From Nitrospirillum amazonense (lineage in GTDB: Bacteria; Pseudomonadota; Alphaproteobacteria; Azospirillales; Azospirillaceae): a DNA stretch of 64,000 nucleotides. The position numbers were made by a program, and so were the translations under genes. Location of the stretch: the NCBI RefSeq assembly GCF_007828035.1, contig NZ_VITV01000001.1, positions 806,001-870,000 of the forward strand. Direction: 5' to 3'. Shown here piece after piece: positions 56,558-64,000 of the stretch (its first letter is position 1; every line of letters begins with the position of its first letter). The notes beneath the pieces are model-generated. The model did not search any database. It saw only the letters and a program-made list of their open reading frames with translations, and was not told the DNA's origin.

Positions 56558-59008
56558 ATGCTGCTGAACTATCTGCGTGTCGCGTTTCGTGTGCTCGTGC
56601 GCCAGCGGCTTTACGCCGCCCTGAACGTGGCGGGCCTGGCGCTGGGCATCGCCACGGCGGCCATGATGGCGCTGTTCGTCTGGCATGAGACGCACTTCGA
56701 CGGCTTTTATCGCGATGCCGGCCGCATTTTCCGCGTGCTTCCGGCGCAATACCTGCCCGGCCATGAGCCCAGCCGCATGACGGTGACGGCGAAGCCCCTG
56801 GGGCCCGTCCTGGCGGCGGACCTGCCCGAGGTGGAGGCCATGGTGCGGGTGGTGCGCCATGCCGTGGTGCTGCGCGACAAGGGCGCGCCTGTGGAGGACC
56901 GCATCGCGCTGGTGGATGCGCCTTTCTTCCGCCTTTTCGACTTTCCCTTCCTGGCGGGCGACCCGGCCACGGCGCTGGCCGGACCTGGCACTGTGGTCCT
57001 GACGGAGGGGCAGGCACGCCGCTATTTCGGGACGACGGAGGTCTTGGGCCGCACCCTGACCCTGACGTCGGGCGCTGGACTGATGGTGACGGGCGTGGTG
57101 CGGGATCTGCCATCCAACACCCTGTTCAGCCGCGACATGCCCACCCAGATTTGGACCAACATCGCCACCAAGTTCCAGGACGGCTGGGACCCCTTGTTCG
57201 CCGAAAAGGACACCCGGTGGCGGGACGAGTTCCTTCAAACTTTCGTGATGCTGCGGCCGGGTGTGGCTCCGGCGGCCCTGGCGCCGCGCTTCCCGGCCCT
57301 GCTGGCAGCCCACCGCGAAGGAATGCAGGCCGTGGCGCCGGGCCTGGTGGAAACCCTGGAGCTGCAGCCGCTGACCGCCATGCACACCGAGCCGATCGAG
57401 GGCAGGGGCACATCTCCCGTCACGCTTGCGGGGTTCGTGGGCGTCGCCGGCCTGGTGCTGGCCATCGCCATCGTCAATTTCGTGAACCTGTCGACCGCCC
57501 GGTCCTCGCTGCGGGCGCGTGAGGTCGCCATCCGCAAGACCCTGGGCGGGCGGCGCGGTCAGCTGGTGGCGCAGTTTCTGTTGGAATCGATGCTGCTGGC
57601 CCTGGTGGCCGGCCTGTTGGGGCTGGCGTTGGTAGAACTGGCCATGCCCCGGTTCCTCAACCTTCTGAACGTGCGGTTGGACGCGGGCTTCCTGTCCGGC
57701 GCCTGGCTGCTGACGGCCATCTCGCCGCTGGTGCTGATCGTGGGTCTCGTGGGTGGCCTCTATCCCGCCTACGCCCTATCGCGGCCCCGGCCCACCGACC
57801 TGTTGCGGGAAAGCCGGGCCACCGGCGGCGGCCGGTTGCGCGCCGCCCTGGTGATGCTGCAGTTCACGGTGGCCATCGTGCTGGGCATCGCCACGATCGT
57901 CATCGGCCAGCAGACCCGCTATGCCAGCACGCAGAACCTTGGCTTTCGGGCGGAGGGGGCGGTGGTGTTGCGTGGATTTGACCGGCCGGCGGGATTGGCC
58001 GGCATCGACGTCCTGCGCCAGGCGCTGCTGCGCATCCCGGGCATCGCCGCTGTCGGTGCGGCCGCCAATGTGCCCAGTGACCGCAGCGAATGGACCAACA
58101 ATTACCGCCTGCCGGATGCGCCGGAGGGATTGCCCGACCTGCTGATCCGCACCGAGCCGGTGGACGCAGACTATCTGCAGGCCCTGGGCGTGCCCTTGCG
58201 GGCGGGACGCCTGTTCGATCCGGCGCGTCCTGGCGACATCACCAGCCATGCCGCCCTGCGGGCGGGTGGTGGCGGCGTCACCATTCCCGCCATACTGTCG
58301 ACCACGGCGGTGCGGCGCCTGGGCCTGGCCACGGCGGAACAGGCCGTGGGACACACGGTGATGTATGGCGGCGGCACCGCGCTGACCATCATCGGCGTGG
58401 TGGACGACGTGCAGTTCGACAGCGCCCGCTCCGGCTTCGAGCCCACGATTTACCTGGCCATGCATGACGACCGGTCCATTATGCTGGCACGTCTTGCGCC
58501 CAACGCTGACGCCGCCACCCTGGCCGCCATCGACGACACGTGGCGCCGGCTGTTCCCCGACCTGCCGCTGACACGTGAATTCCTGGATGATCATATCCGC
58601 CAAGTCTATGCGGACGAGGCGCGGCAGGGGGATCTTCTGGCCCTGTTCTGCGGCCTCGCCATCCTGATCGCCTGTCTGGGCCTGTTCGGCCTGACGGCCT
58701 TCACGGCGGAGCGGCGGACCAAGGAGATCGGCATCCGCAAGGTGCTGGGCGCCACCGTGACCGATGTCGTGCGACTGCTGGTCTGGCAATTCAGCAAGCC
58801 GGTGCTGGTGGCCAACCTGATCGCCTGGCCCGTGGCGTGGATGCTGATGGGCTGGTGGCTGGGCGGCTATGTCTATCGCATCGACCTCAATCCGCTGGTT
58901 TTCGCTTTGGCCAGCCTGGCCGCCCTGCTGGTCGCCTGGGCCACGGTGGCGGGCCATGCCGCCCGGGTGGCGGCGGCGAAGCCGGTCACGGCGCTGCGGT
59001 ACGAATAA
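56558..59008 (+). CDS. ABC permease 4 (FtsX/MacB type, two-domain), intact copy
   Basis: 816 residues, starting MLLNYLRVAFRVLVRQRLYA and ending VTALRYE. The first periplasmic domain has WHETHFDGFYRDAGRIFRVL. KTLGGRRGQLVAQFL and [15 protein letters not shown] follow, where Ile replaces the Leu of the other three. It is 12 bases after permease 3. From codon 498 (58051) onward the gene lies in the first copy of the 1,793-bp tandem duplication, so its C-terminal 318 residues recur at 59844-60801. Confidence 0.93.
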   Translation: MLLNYLRVAFRVLVRQRLYAALNVAGLALGIATAAMMALFVWHETHFDGFYRDAGRIFRVLPAQYLPGHEPSRMTVTAKPLGPVLAADLPEVEAMVRVVRHAVVLRDKGAPVEDRIALVDAPFFRLFDFPFLAGDPATALAGPGTVVLTEGQARRYFGTTEVLGRTLTLTSGAGLMVTGVVRDLPSNTLFSRDMPTQIWTNIATKFQDGWDPLFAEKDTRWRDEFLQTFVMLRPGVAPAALAPRFPALLAAHREGMQAVAPGLVETLELQPLTAMHTEPIEGRGTSPVTLAGFVGVAGLVLAIAIVNFVNLSTARSSLRAREVAIRKTLGGRRGQLVAQFLLESMLLALVAGLLGLALVELAMPRFLNLLNVRLDAGFLSGAWLLTAISPLVLIVGLVGGLYPAYALSRPRPTDLLRESRATGGGRLRAALVMLQFTVAIVLGIATIVIGQQTRYASTQNLGFRAEGAVVLRGFDRPAGLAGIDVLRQALLRIPGIAAVGAAANVPSDRSEWTNNYRLPDAPEGLPDLLIRTEPVDADYLQALGVPLRAGRLFDPARPGDITSHAALRAGGGGVTIPAILSTTAVRRLGLATAEQAVGHTVMYGGGTALTIIGVVDDVQFDSARSGFEPTIYLAMHDDRSIMLARLAPNADAATLAAIDDTWRRLFPDLPLTREFLDDHIRQVYADEARQGDLLALFCGLAILIACLGLFGLTAFTAERRTKEIGIRKVLGATVTDVVRLLVWQFSKPVLVANLIAWPVAWMLMGWWLGGYVYRIDLNPLVFALASLAALLVAWATVAGHAARVAAAKPVTALRYE

Positions 59009-59102
59009 GATGACCGAATAGGCGCCATGCCCGTCGGCGGCTTGCCTTCCACAGGGCGGCGGTCCAGCCTGACGCCTCGGTTTCAACGAGGGGAAACGCA
59101 TC

Positions 59103-59873
59103 ATGGCGGCGATGGCGGTGACGGGCGCGGATGTCGAGGCGGCGGCGCAGCTTCTGGCGGGCAAGGCGGTGGCCACACCGCTGGTCACCAACGCGGCGCT
59201 GGACGCGGCGGTGGGGGCCCGCGTGCTGCTGAAGCCCGAGGTGCTGCAGCGCACCGGTTCCTTCAAGTTCCGCGGCGCCTACAACCGCCTGGGCCGCCTG
59301 ACGGCTGAGGAACGGGCGCGGGGCGTGGTCGCCTGGTCGTCCGGCAACCATGCCCAGGGCGTGGCGGAGGCCGCCCGCCTGGTGGGCACCAAGGCCACCA
59401 TCGTCATGCCGGCCGACGCCCCGGCCATCAAGGTGGCCGGCACGCGCGCCCTGGGCGCGGAAATCGTCTTCTATGACCGTTACACCGAGGATCGTGAGGT
59501 CATCGGGCGCGACCTGTGCGCCCGCACCGGCGCGGTGCTGGTGCCTTCCTACGACGACGCCCACATCATCGCCGGCCAGGGCACCGTCGGGCTGGAGATC
59601 GGGCGCCAGGCGGCGGCCCTGGGCCTGACGGTCGACGCCTGCCTGGTGAACTGCAGCGGCGGGGGCCTGGCCACCGGCACCGCCCTGGGCCTGAAGCAGA
59701 CTTGTCCCCAGGCCAGCGTGCACACGGCGGAGCCCGAGGGCTTCGACGACATGGCGCGGTCGCTGGCCGCCGGGCAGCGGCTGGCCAACACGCCGGGCGG
59801 TAAATCCTCCTGTGACGCCCTGCTGGCGCCCATCCCGGGCACCTGTCGGTGCGGCCGCCAATGTGCCCAGTGA
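59103..59873 (+). pseudogene. Truncated threonine/serine dehydratase copy
   Basis: 247 native codons identical to the intact gene at 60896, followed by nine aberrant codons and a stop created at the duplication junction. It keeps the PLP lysine (GSFKFRGAYNR) and the glycine loop (NCSGGGLATG) but loses the last 81 residues, including PGGAAALAA. Likely inactive. It shows the edge of unit 1, not an independent gene. Confidence 0.9.
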
Positions 59874-60801
59874 CCGCAGCGAATGGACCAACAATTACCG
59901 CCTGCCGGATGCGCCGGAGGGATTGCCCGACCTGCTGATCCGCACCGAGCCGGTGGACGCAGACTATCTGCAGGCCCTGGGCGTGCCCTTGCGGGCGGGA
60001 CGCCTGTTCGATCCGGCGCGTCCTGGCGACATCACCAGCCATGCCGCCCTGCGGGCGGGTGGTGGCGGCGTCACCATTCCCGCCATACTGTCGACCACGG
60101 CGGTGCGGCGCCTGGGCCTGGCCACGGCGGAACAGGCCGTGGGACACACGGTGATGTATGGCGGCGGCACCGCGCTGACCATCATCGGCGTGGTGGACGA
60201 CGTGCAGTTCGACAGCGCCCGCTCCGGCTTCGAGCCCACGATTTACCTGGCCATGCATGACGACCGGTCCATTATGCTGGCACGTCTTGCGCCCAACGCT
60301 GACGCCGCCACCCTGGCCGCCATCGACGACACGTGGCGCCGGCTGTTCCCCGACCTGCCGCTGACACGTGAATTCCTGGATGATCATATCCGCCAAGTCT
60401 ATGCGGACGAGGCGCGGCAGGGGGATCTTCTGGCCCTGTTCTGCGGCCTCGCCATCCTGATCGCCTGTCTGGGCCTGTTCGGCCTGACGGCCTTCACGGC
60501 GGAGCGGCGGACCAAGGAGATCGGCATCCGCAAGGTGCTGGGCGCCACCGTGACCGATGTCGTGCGACTGCTGGTCTGGCAATTCAGCAAGCCGGTGCTG
60601 GTGGCCAACCTGATCGCCTGGCCCGTGGCGTGGATGCTGATGGGCTGGTGGCTGGGCGGCTATGTCTATCGCATCGACCTCAATCCGCTGGTTTTCGCTT
60701 TGGCCAGCCTGGCCGCCCTGCTGGTCGCCTGGGCCACGGTGGCGGGCCATGCCGCCCGGGTGGCGGCGGCGAAGCCGGTCACGGCGCTGCGGTACGAATA
60801 A
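59844..60801 (+). pseudogene. C-terminal fragment of permease 4
   Basis: Carries residues 499-816 of permease 4, in the second duplication unit, without the first FtsX repeat. The open frame can be entered from an ATG at 59812 in dehydratase sequence (different frame), giving a 329-residue product with 11 leading foreign residues; nothing suggests that this is expressed. It retains the coupling segment [15 protein letters not shown] and the last TM helices. Confidence 0.9.
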
Positions 60802-60895
60802 GATGACCGAATAGGCGCCATGCCCGTCGGCGGCTTGCCTTCCACAGGGCGGCGGTCCAGCCTGACGCCTCGGTTTCAACGAGGGGAAACGCATC

Positions 60896-61882
60896 ATGGC
60901 GGCGATGGCGGTGACGGGCGCGGATGTCGAGGCGGCGGCGCAGCTTCTGGCGGGCAAGGCGGTGGCCACACCGCTGGTCACCAACGCGGCGCTGGACGCG
61001 GCGGTGGGGGCCCGCGTGCTGCTGAAGCCCGAGGTGCTGCAGCGCACCGGTTCCTTCAAGTTCCGCGGCGCCTACAACCGCCTGGGCCGCCTGACGGCTG
61101 AGGAACGGGCGCGGGGCGTGGTCGCCTGGTCGTCCGGCAACCATGCCCAGGGCGTGGCGGAGGCCGCCCGCCTGGTGGGCACCAAGGCCACCATCGTCAT
61201 GCCGGCCGACGCCCCGGCCATCAAGGTGGCCGGCACGCGCGCCCTGGGCGCGGAAATCGTCTTCTATGACCGTTACACCGAGGATCGTGAGGTCATCGGG
61301 CGCGACCTGTGCGCCCGCACCGGCGCGGTGCTGGTGCCTTCCTACGACGACGCCCACATCATCGCCGGCCAGGGCACCGTCGGGCTGGAGATCGGGCGCC
61401 AGGCGGCGGCCCTGGGCCTGACGGTCGACGCCTGCCTGGTGAACTGCAGCGGCGGGGGCCTGGCCACCGGCACCGCCCTGGGCCTGAAGCAGACTTGTCC
61501 CCAGGCCAGCGTGCACACGGCGGAGCCCGAGGGCTTCGACGACATGGCGCGGTCGCTGGCCGCCGGGCAGCGGCTGGCCAACACGCCGGGCGGTAAATCC
61601 TCCTGTGACGCCCTGCTGGCGCCCATCCCGGGCACCATCACCTTCCCCTTGGCCCAGGCGCTGCTGGGGCCCGGCCTGGTGGTAACGGAGGCGGAGGTGC
61701 GCGCCGCCATGCGCTTCGCGGCCGCGAACCTAAAACTGGTGGTGGAGCCCGGCGGGGCCGCCGCTCTGGCGGCGCTGCTGGCCGGCAAGGTGGAAACGGC
61801 CGGCCGCACCATCGCCGTGGTACTGTCCGGCGGCAATGTCGACCCGGCCTTTTATGCCGAGATCTTGGCTGAGGCCGCCTGA
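60896..61882 (+). CDS. Threonine/serine dehydratase-type PLP enzyme, intact copy
   Basis: 328 residues, fold type II. PLP lysine in TGSFKFRGAYNRL, substrate loop SSGNHAQGVA, VNCSGGGLATGTALG phosphate loop, EPEGFDDMARSL, and C-terminal VVEPGGAAALAALL with VVLSGGNVDP. It lacks the ACT regulatory domain of biosynthetic IlvA, so it belongs to the catabolic dehydratase/serine racemase/hydroxyaspartate lyase group. Exact substrate is open. CGAGGGGAAA precedes the ATG. Only the last 82 codons lie outside the duplicated unit. Confidence 0.92.
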   Translation: MAAMAVTGADVEAAAQLLAGKAVATPLVTNAALDAAVGARVLLKPEVLQRTGSFKFRGAYNRLGRLTAEERARGVVAWSSGNHAQGVAEAARLVGTKATIVMPADAPAIKVAGTRALGAEIVFYDRYTEDREVIGRDLCARTGAVLVPSYDDAHIIAGQGTVGLEIGRQAAALGLTVDACLVNCSGGGLATGTALGLKQTCPQASVHTAEPEGFDDMARSLAAGQRLANTPGGKSSCDALLAPIPGTITFPLAQALLGPGLVVTEAEVRAAMRFAAANLKLVVEPGGAAALAALLAGKVETAGRTIAVVLSGGNVDPAFYAEILAEAA

Positions 61883-61957
61883 GGCAAGCTTGCGGTAAGG
61901 GAAATGACCCCGGCGCGTCTGCGCACCTGGTCATGGGAAAGGGGTTACGGGAAAGGG

Positions 61958-62170
61958 ATGAGCGGCATGGAACTCGAAGACCGGTTGGCGGTGAAGCTGC
62001 TGGCCCAGGCTCAAGCCCTGCTGGGCAAGGCGATGAACGAGACGCTATGCACCCATCCCGACCGCCGCCTGGTCCGCGCCCTGGTGGACGAGGCCCAGGC
62101 GATGATCGCCGAGTTCGGGGACACGTACTTCGAGGACAGGGCCGCTAAGGATCAGGCCGCTTCCGGCTGA
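61958..62170 (+). CDS. Small protein of unknown function
   Basis: 70 residues, acidic and helical: MELEDRLAVKLLAQAQALLG from residue 4, then RRLVRALVDEAQAMIAEFGD and an acidic DTYFEDRAAK end. No family is recognised. GGGAAAGGG lies directly before the ATG at 61958; ATG 61967 is an alternative with better spacing. Its stop lies inside the convergent gene 62152-62469 (19-base overlap). Confidence 0.55.
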   Translation: MSGMELEDRLAVKLLAQAQALLGKAMNETLCTHPDRRLVRALVDEAQAMIAEFGDTYFEDRAAKDQAASG

Positions 62171-62469
62171 CCCGCCCCGTTGCCGTCCAACTGGGGGCCT
62201 TCCCAGCTGCGCCAGATCTGGCCGCGGCTGTCGCGGGTGCGGCGCTGGTCGGCGATGGCCGCCTCCAGGCTGCTCACGGCCCGCTCCAGCGCCCGCACGC
62301 TGCGGAAACGCTGCCCGTCCAGGGCCTGAAACAGGCTGTGCGAGGCGAAGAACTGGACGTCCCTGCCGTCCTGGACGGCCAGCCCCGCCGTATGGCGGGC
62401 GGTTTCGATGATGACCGCGGCGGGCGCGGGCGCCCGGGCGATGTCTTGATTTTGAATTCGCTGGCTCAT
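62152..62469 (-). CDS. Hypothetical protein, 105 residues
   Basis: Soluble protein: PAAVIIETARHTAGLAVQDG, FFASHSLFQALDGQRF, a helix RALERAVSSLEAAIADQRRT and IWRSWEGPQLDG. No family is recognised. A good ribosome site, GAGGGAG, stands before the ATG at 62469. It is convergent with the preceding small gene. Its promoter must lie in the non-coding stretch to the right. Confidence 0.65.
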   Translation of the reverse strand: MSQRIQNQDIARAPAPAAVIIETARHTAGLAVQDGRDVQFFASHSLFQALDGQRFRSVRALERAVSSLEAAIADQRRTRDSRGQIWRSWEGPQLDGNGAGQPEAA

Positions 62470-63106
62470 GATGAGCTCCCTCTACACCCCGGCCATGACG
62501 GGGGTGTGAAAACAACACGATGGTTTTGTGGCTCGGACCCTGTGGGGGAGGAGCGCTGCGGCTGGACAAGGGCGGGGCGTGCATGCGCGCGCCCGGCGGA
62601 TCGTCAACAGCGGCAGCCCATGCGCATGTGGGGACAGCGTCCGGCCAGGGCGGAAGCCTGGCGGTGGAATGGGCGTCGGGTCGGGAAAGTGCGGGTCATG
62701 GCTGGTCCTTCACGTTCCGGAGGAACCACGAAGGGGCTTCGTGGCGCTTTAGCGGTTGGTGACGCGGCGCAAGCTGCTCCGTCAAATGGCCGCGGGCCGG
62801 TTGGCCGGGCCCAACACCGGAAAAGGGAACGAACGGGCGGTTGTTCCTGAACGGCGAAGGGCCCGGCACTGGCCGGGAAGGAGGGCTGGGAGCGCCCCTT
62901 CCTTGGCGCCAAGGCTGTCATCCGCAGTTCATGCTGTCAATAAAGATAATAATGACGAATCTTTAATGTTGAATTGAGGATGGCGTCACTATCGGCAGAT
63001 TTCCTGGGATCTCTCCCCCCGCGATGGCGTGGCGGAGAATGCCGATGGGGCCGGCCGCTGTCGGTGACGGTCGTCACGCAGCCCTTACCCCATTCGGGCA
63101 TGCGGC

Positions 63107-63132
63107 AATTCAACATATTGCTGTGTTGAATT
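63107..63132. promoter_or_regulatory. 26-bp palindromic operator candidate
   Basis: AATTCAACA (63107-63115) and TGTTGAATT (63124-63132) form a perfect 9-bp inverted repeat with an 8-base centre. It lies just upstream of the -35. A third half-site, TGTTGAATT, stands at 62967-62975, 157 bases away, so looping between sites is possible. The binding protein is unknown. Confidence 0.6.
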
Positions 63133-63162
63133 TACGGTAGATCACGCACGCGGGCACGGGCA

Positions 63163-63192
63163 TTGACAGTTGCCCCGGCTCGTTGATCCTAT
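63163..63192 (+). promoter_or_regulatory. Sigma-70 promoter of the substrate-binding protein gene
   Basis: TTGACA (63163-63168) is a perfect -35. An 18-base spacer leads to TCCTAT (63187-63192), a partial -10. The start codon is 56 bases further. The weak -10 and the upstream palindrome suggest an activated promoter. Confidence 0.5.
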
Positions 63193-63247
63193 GCCGGCCG
63201 GCTTAATCCCCGTCATTCGCCTGCCCATCCTTGAAGGGAATTGCCCC

Positions 63248-64000
63248 ATGCGTCGTGCGTACTCGTCCCTGCTGACGGCCCTGCCGCTGATCGGCGCGCT
63301 GCTGGCGGCCCCCGCCTCCCAGGCCGCCGACCCGGTGGTCCACATCGGCTACATTCCGGTGCTGGGTGCGGCACCGGCCTACATCATCAGCCAGGAAGGC
63401 TGGGACAAGCAGGCGGGCTTCGAGCTGAAGCTGACGCAGTTCGACAGCGGCCCCAATATGATCCTGGGCTTGGCCTCGGGCACGCTGGAGGCCTACATGG
63501 GCGGCATCGGCCCCCTGATGGTGGCGGGATCGCAGGGCATCACGGTCAAGGTCGTGGCCTCCACCGCGGTGGAGGAGCTAGTGGTGGCCGGCGGGCCGGA
63601 ACTGTCGGCCGAGGCGGCCAAGGGCGGCAGCAAGGCCGAAGCCATCGCCCGCCTCGCCGCCAAGCTGGGCCGCCCGGTCAAGATCGCGACCCAGCCCGTG
63701 GGCTCCATCCCCGACACGGTGCTGAAGTACTGGCTGCAGGAGGATGAGCACGTCGATGCGGCCAAGGTGCAGATTGTGCCCATGGGCATCGACGCCACCC
63801 AGCAGGCGCTGCTGGCGGGGGCGGTGGATGCCGCCACGGTGCGTGAGCCGGCCCTGACCATCATCCAGGACCGCCTGCCCACGGTGAAGGTGCTGGCCTA
63901 TGGCAAGGACATGATCAAGGACCAGCCGGGCACCGTGCTGGGCGTTACCGGCGCCCTGGCCAAGGACCATCCGGAACTGGTGCAGAAGCTGGTGGAACTG
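63248..64000 (+). CDS. ABC transporter substrate-binding protein, NitT/TauT type (3' end outside window)
   Basis: 251 codons visible. Signal peptide (about 1-26, ending PASQAAD), then the SsuA/NrtA fold: VVHIGYIPVLGAAPAYIISQ, FDSGPNMILGLASGTLEAYM, a hinge at KIATQPVGSIPDTVLKYWL and GAVDAATVREPAL. Such proteins bind nitrate, sulfonates, taurine or pyrimidine precursors in the periplasm; the ligand cannot be told. GAAGGGA stands nine bases before the ATG. The cognate permease and ATPase would lie beyond the edge. Confidence 0.88.
   Translation, partial: MRRAYSSLLTALPLIGALLAAPASQAADPVVHIGYIPVLGAAPAYIISQEGWDKQAGFELKLTQFDSGPNMILGLASGTLEAYMGGIGPLMVAGSQGITVKVVASTAVEELVVAGGPELSAEAAKGGSKAEAIARLAAKLGRPVKIATQPVGSIPDTVLKYWLQEDEHVDAAKVQIVPMGIDATQQALLAGAVDAATVREPALTIIQDRLPTVKVLAYGKDMIKDQPGTVLGVTGALAKDHPELVQKLVEL

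Larger units (their letters stand above)
58051..61636 (+). repeat. Perfect tandem duplication, two 1,793-bp units
   Basis: Unit 1 is 58051-59843 and unit 2 is 59844-61636; wherever compared by eye they are identical, including translated products. Each unit holds the last 318 codons of permease 4, the 94-base spacer, and the first 247 codons of threonine dehydratase. The junction at 59843/59844 shares only one base with the flanks. CATCCCGGGCA stands near both original ends (58033-58043, 61624-61634) and at the junction (59831-59841), but is offset by five bases from the exact unit length. Confidence 0.93.
62470..63247. other. 778-bp non-coding stretch before the substrate-binding protein
   Basis: No frame here looks coding. 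The left two thirds is ordinary GC-rich sequence. Around 62936-62977 an AT-rich patch holds an inverted repeat, TAAAGAT (62941-62947) and ATCTTTA (62959-62965), and TGTTGAATT (62967-62975). Further right are GTGAC-GGTC-GTCAC (63064-63077), the palindrome at 63107 and a promoter at 63163. The right end is a regulatory region for the gene at 63248. Confidence 0.65.

Noticed and set aside
58033-61634. The duplication as an insertion sequence or integrated element
   Set aside because: It has no transposase, no terminal inverted repeats and no target-site duplication; it simply copies neighbouring gene segments.
62520-62977. Small plus-strand frames of 73-170 codons in the non-coding stretch
   Set aside because: Several overlapping frames are open at once, as expected in GC-rich DNA, with no ribosome sites, motifs or sensible composition.

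Overview
The window is GC-rich DNA (roughly two thirds G+C) from an alphaproteobacterium, most likely of the Azospirillaceae/Rhodospirillales. The reasons are family content and gene order: an NDUFA12 complex I subunit next to mlaD and a DUF2155 gene, the dsbA-aroQ-accB-accC string, a B12-dependent ribonucleotide reductase, and many DUF- and TPR-type proteins usual in that group. No phage, insertion sequence or CRISPR array is visible.

Layout. 1-18.3 kb is housekeeping: nrdJ (cut by the window edge), a flippase-like membrane protein, NDUFA12, mlaD, DUF2155, aat, DUF2339, accC-accB-aroQ-dsbA, a receiver-DUF3369 regulator, an M48 protease and an aminotransferase. 18.5-21.6 kb has a complete tRNA-Pro(CGG) gene with promoter and terminator, a polyprenyl diphosphate synthase, and a DUF2007/TrmN6-like/RfbC run. 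21.6-29.3 kb is a minus-strand block headed by a sigma-54 activator whose receiver domain has lost its phosphorylation residues. Behind it come a small motility-type protein, two glycosyltransferase-like genes, a TPR-methyltransferase and a GT4 glycosyltransferase; a flagellar or surface glycan role is an inference. 29.5-35.8 kb has a cyclophilin and an archaic (Csu-type) chaperone-usher pilus operon. 36-46.4 kb is mixed: a MarR-GNAT regulator with a palindrome at its start, a FrnE-like DsbA, fliG behind a candidate sigma-54 promoter, a DUF6491 lipoprotein, a hybrid histidine kinase, two adjacent 2OG-Fe(II) oxygenases, and a chemoreceptor with an FNR/FixK-type box between it and the oxygenases.

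The most distinctive part is 46.5-61.9 kb. A good -24/-12 promoter with an upstream inverted repeat precedes a 52-codon membrane-protein ORF (too short for routine gene calling). This is translationally coupled to a HlyD/MacA-type adaptor, then one MacB/LolD-type ATPase, then four tandem, related ~820-residue FtsX/MacB permeases. The fourth permease runs into a perfect 1,793-bp tandem duplication. It leaves an intact permease 4, a truncated threonine dehydratase, an orphan C-terminal permease fragment and an intact threonine dehydratase. This may be a young duplication within an expanding permease array, or an assembly artefact; both must be considered.

The window ends with two small convergent genes of unknown function, a 778-bp non-coding stretch with a strong palindrome and promoter, and the start of a NitT/TauT-type substrate-binding protein. 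All calls rest on reading the sequence and recalled family features; no database search was run.
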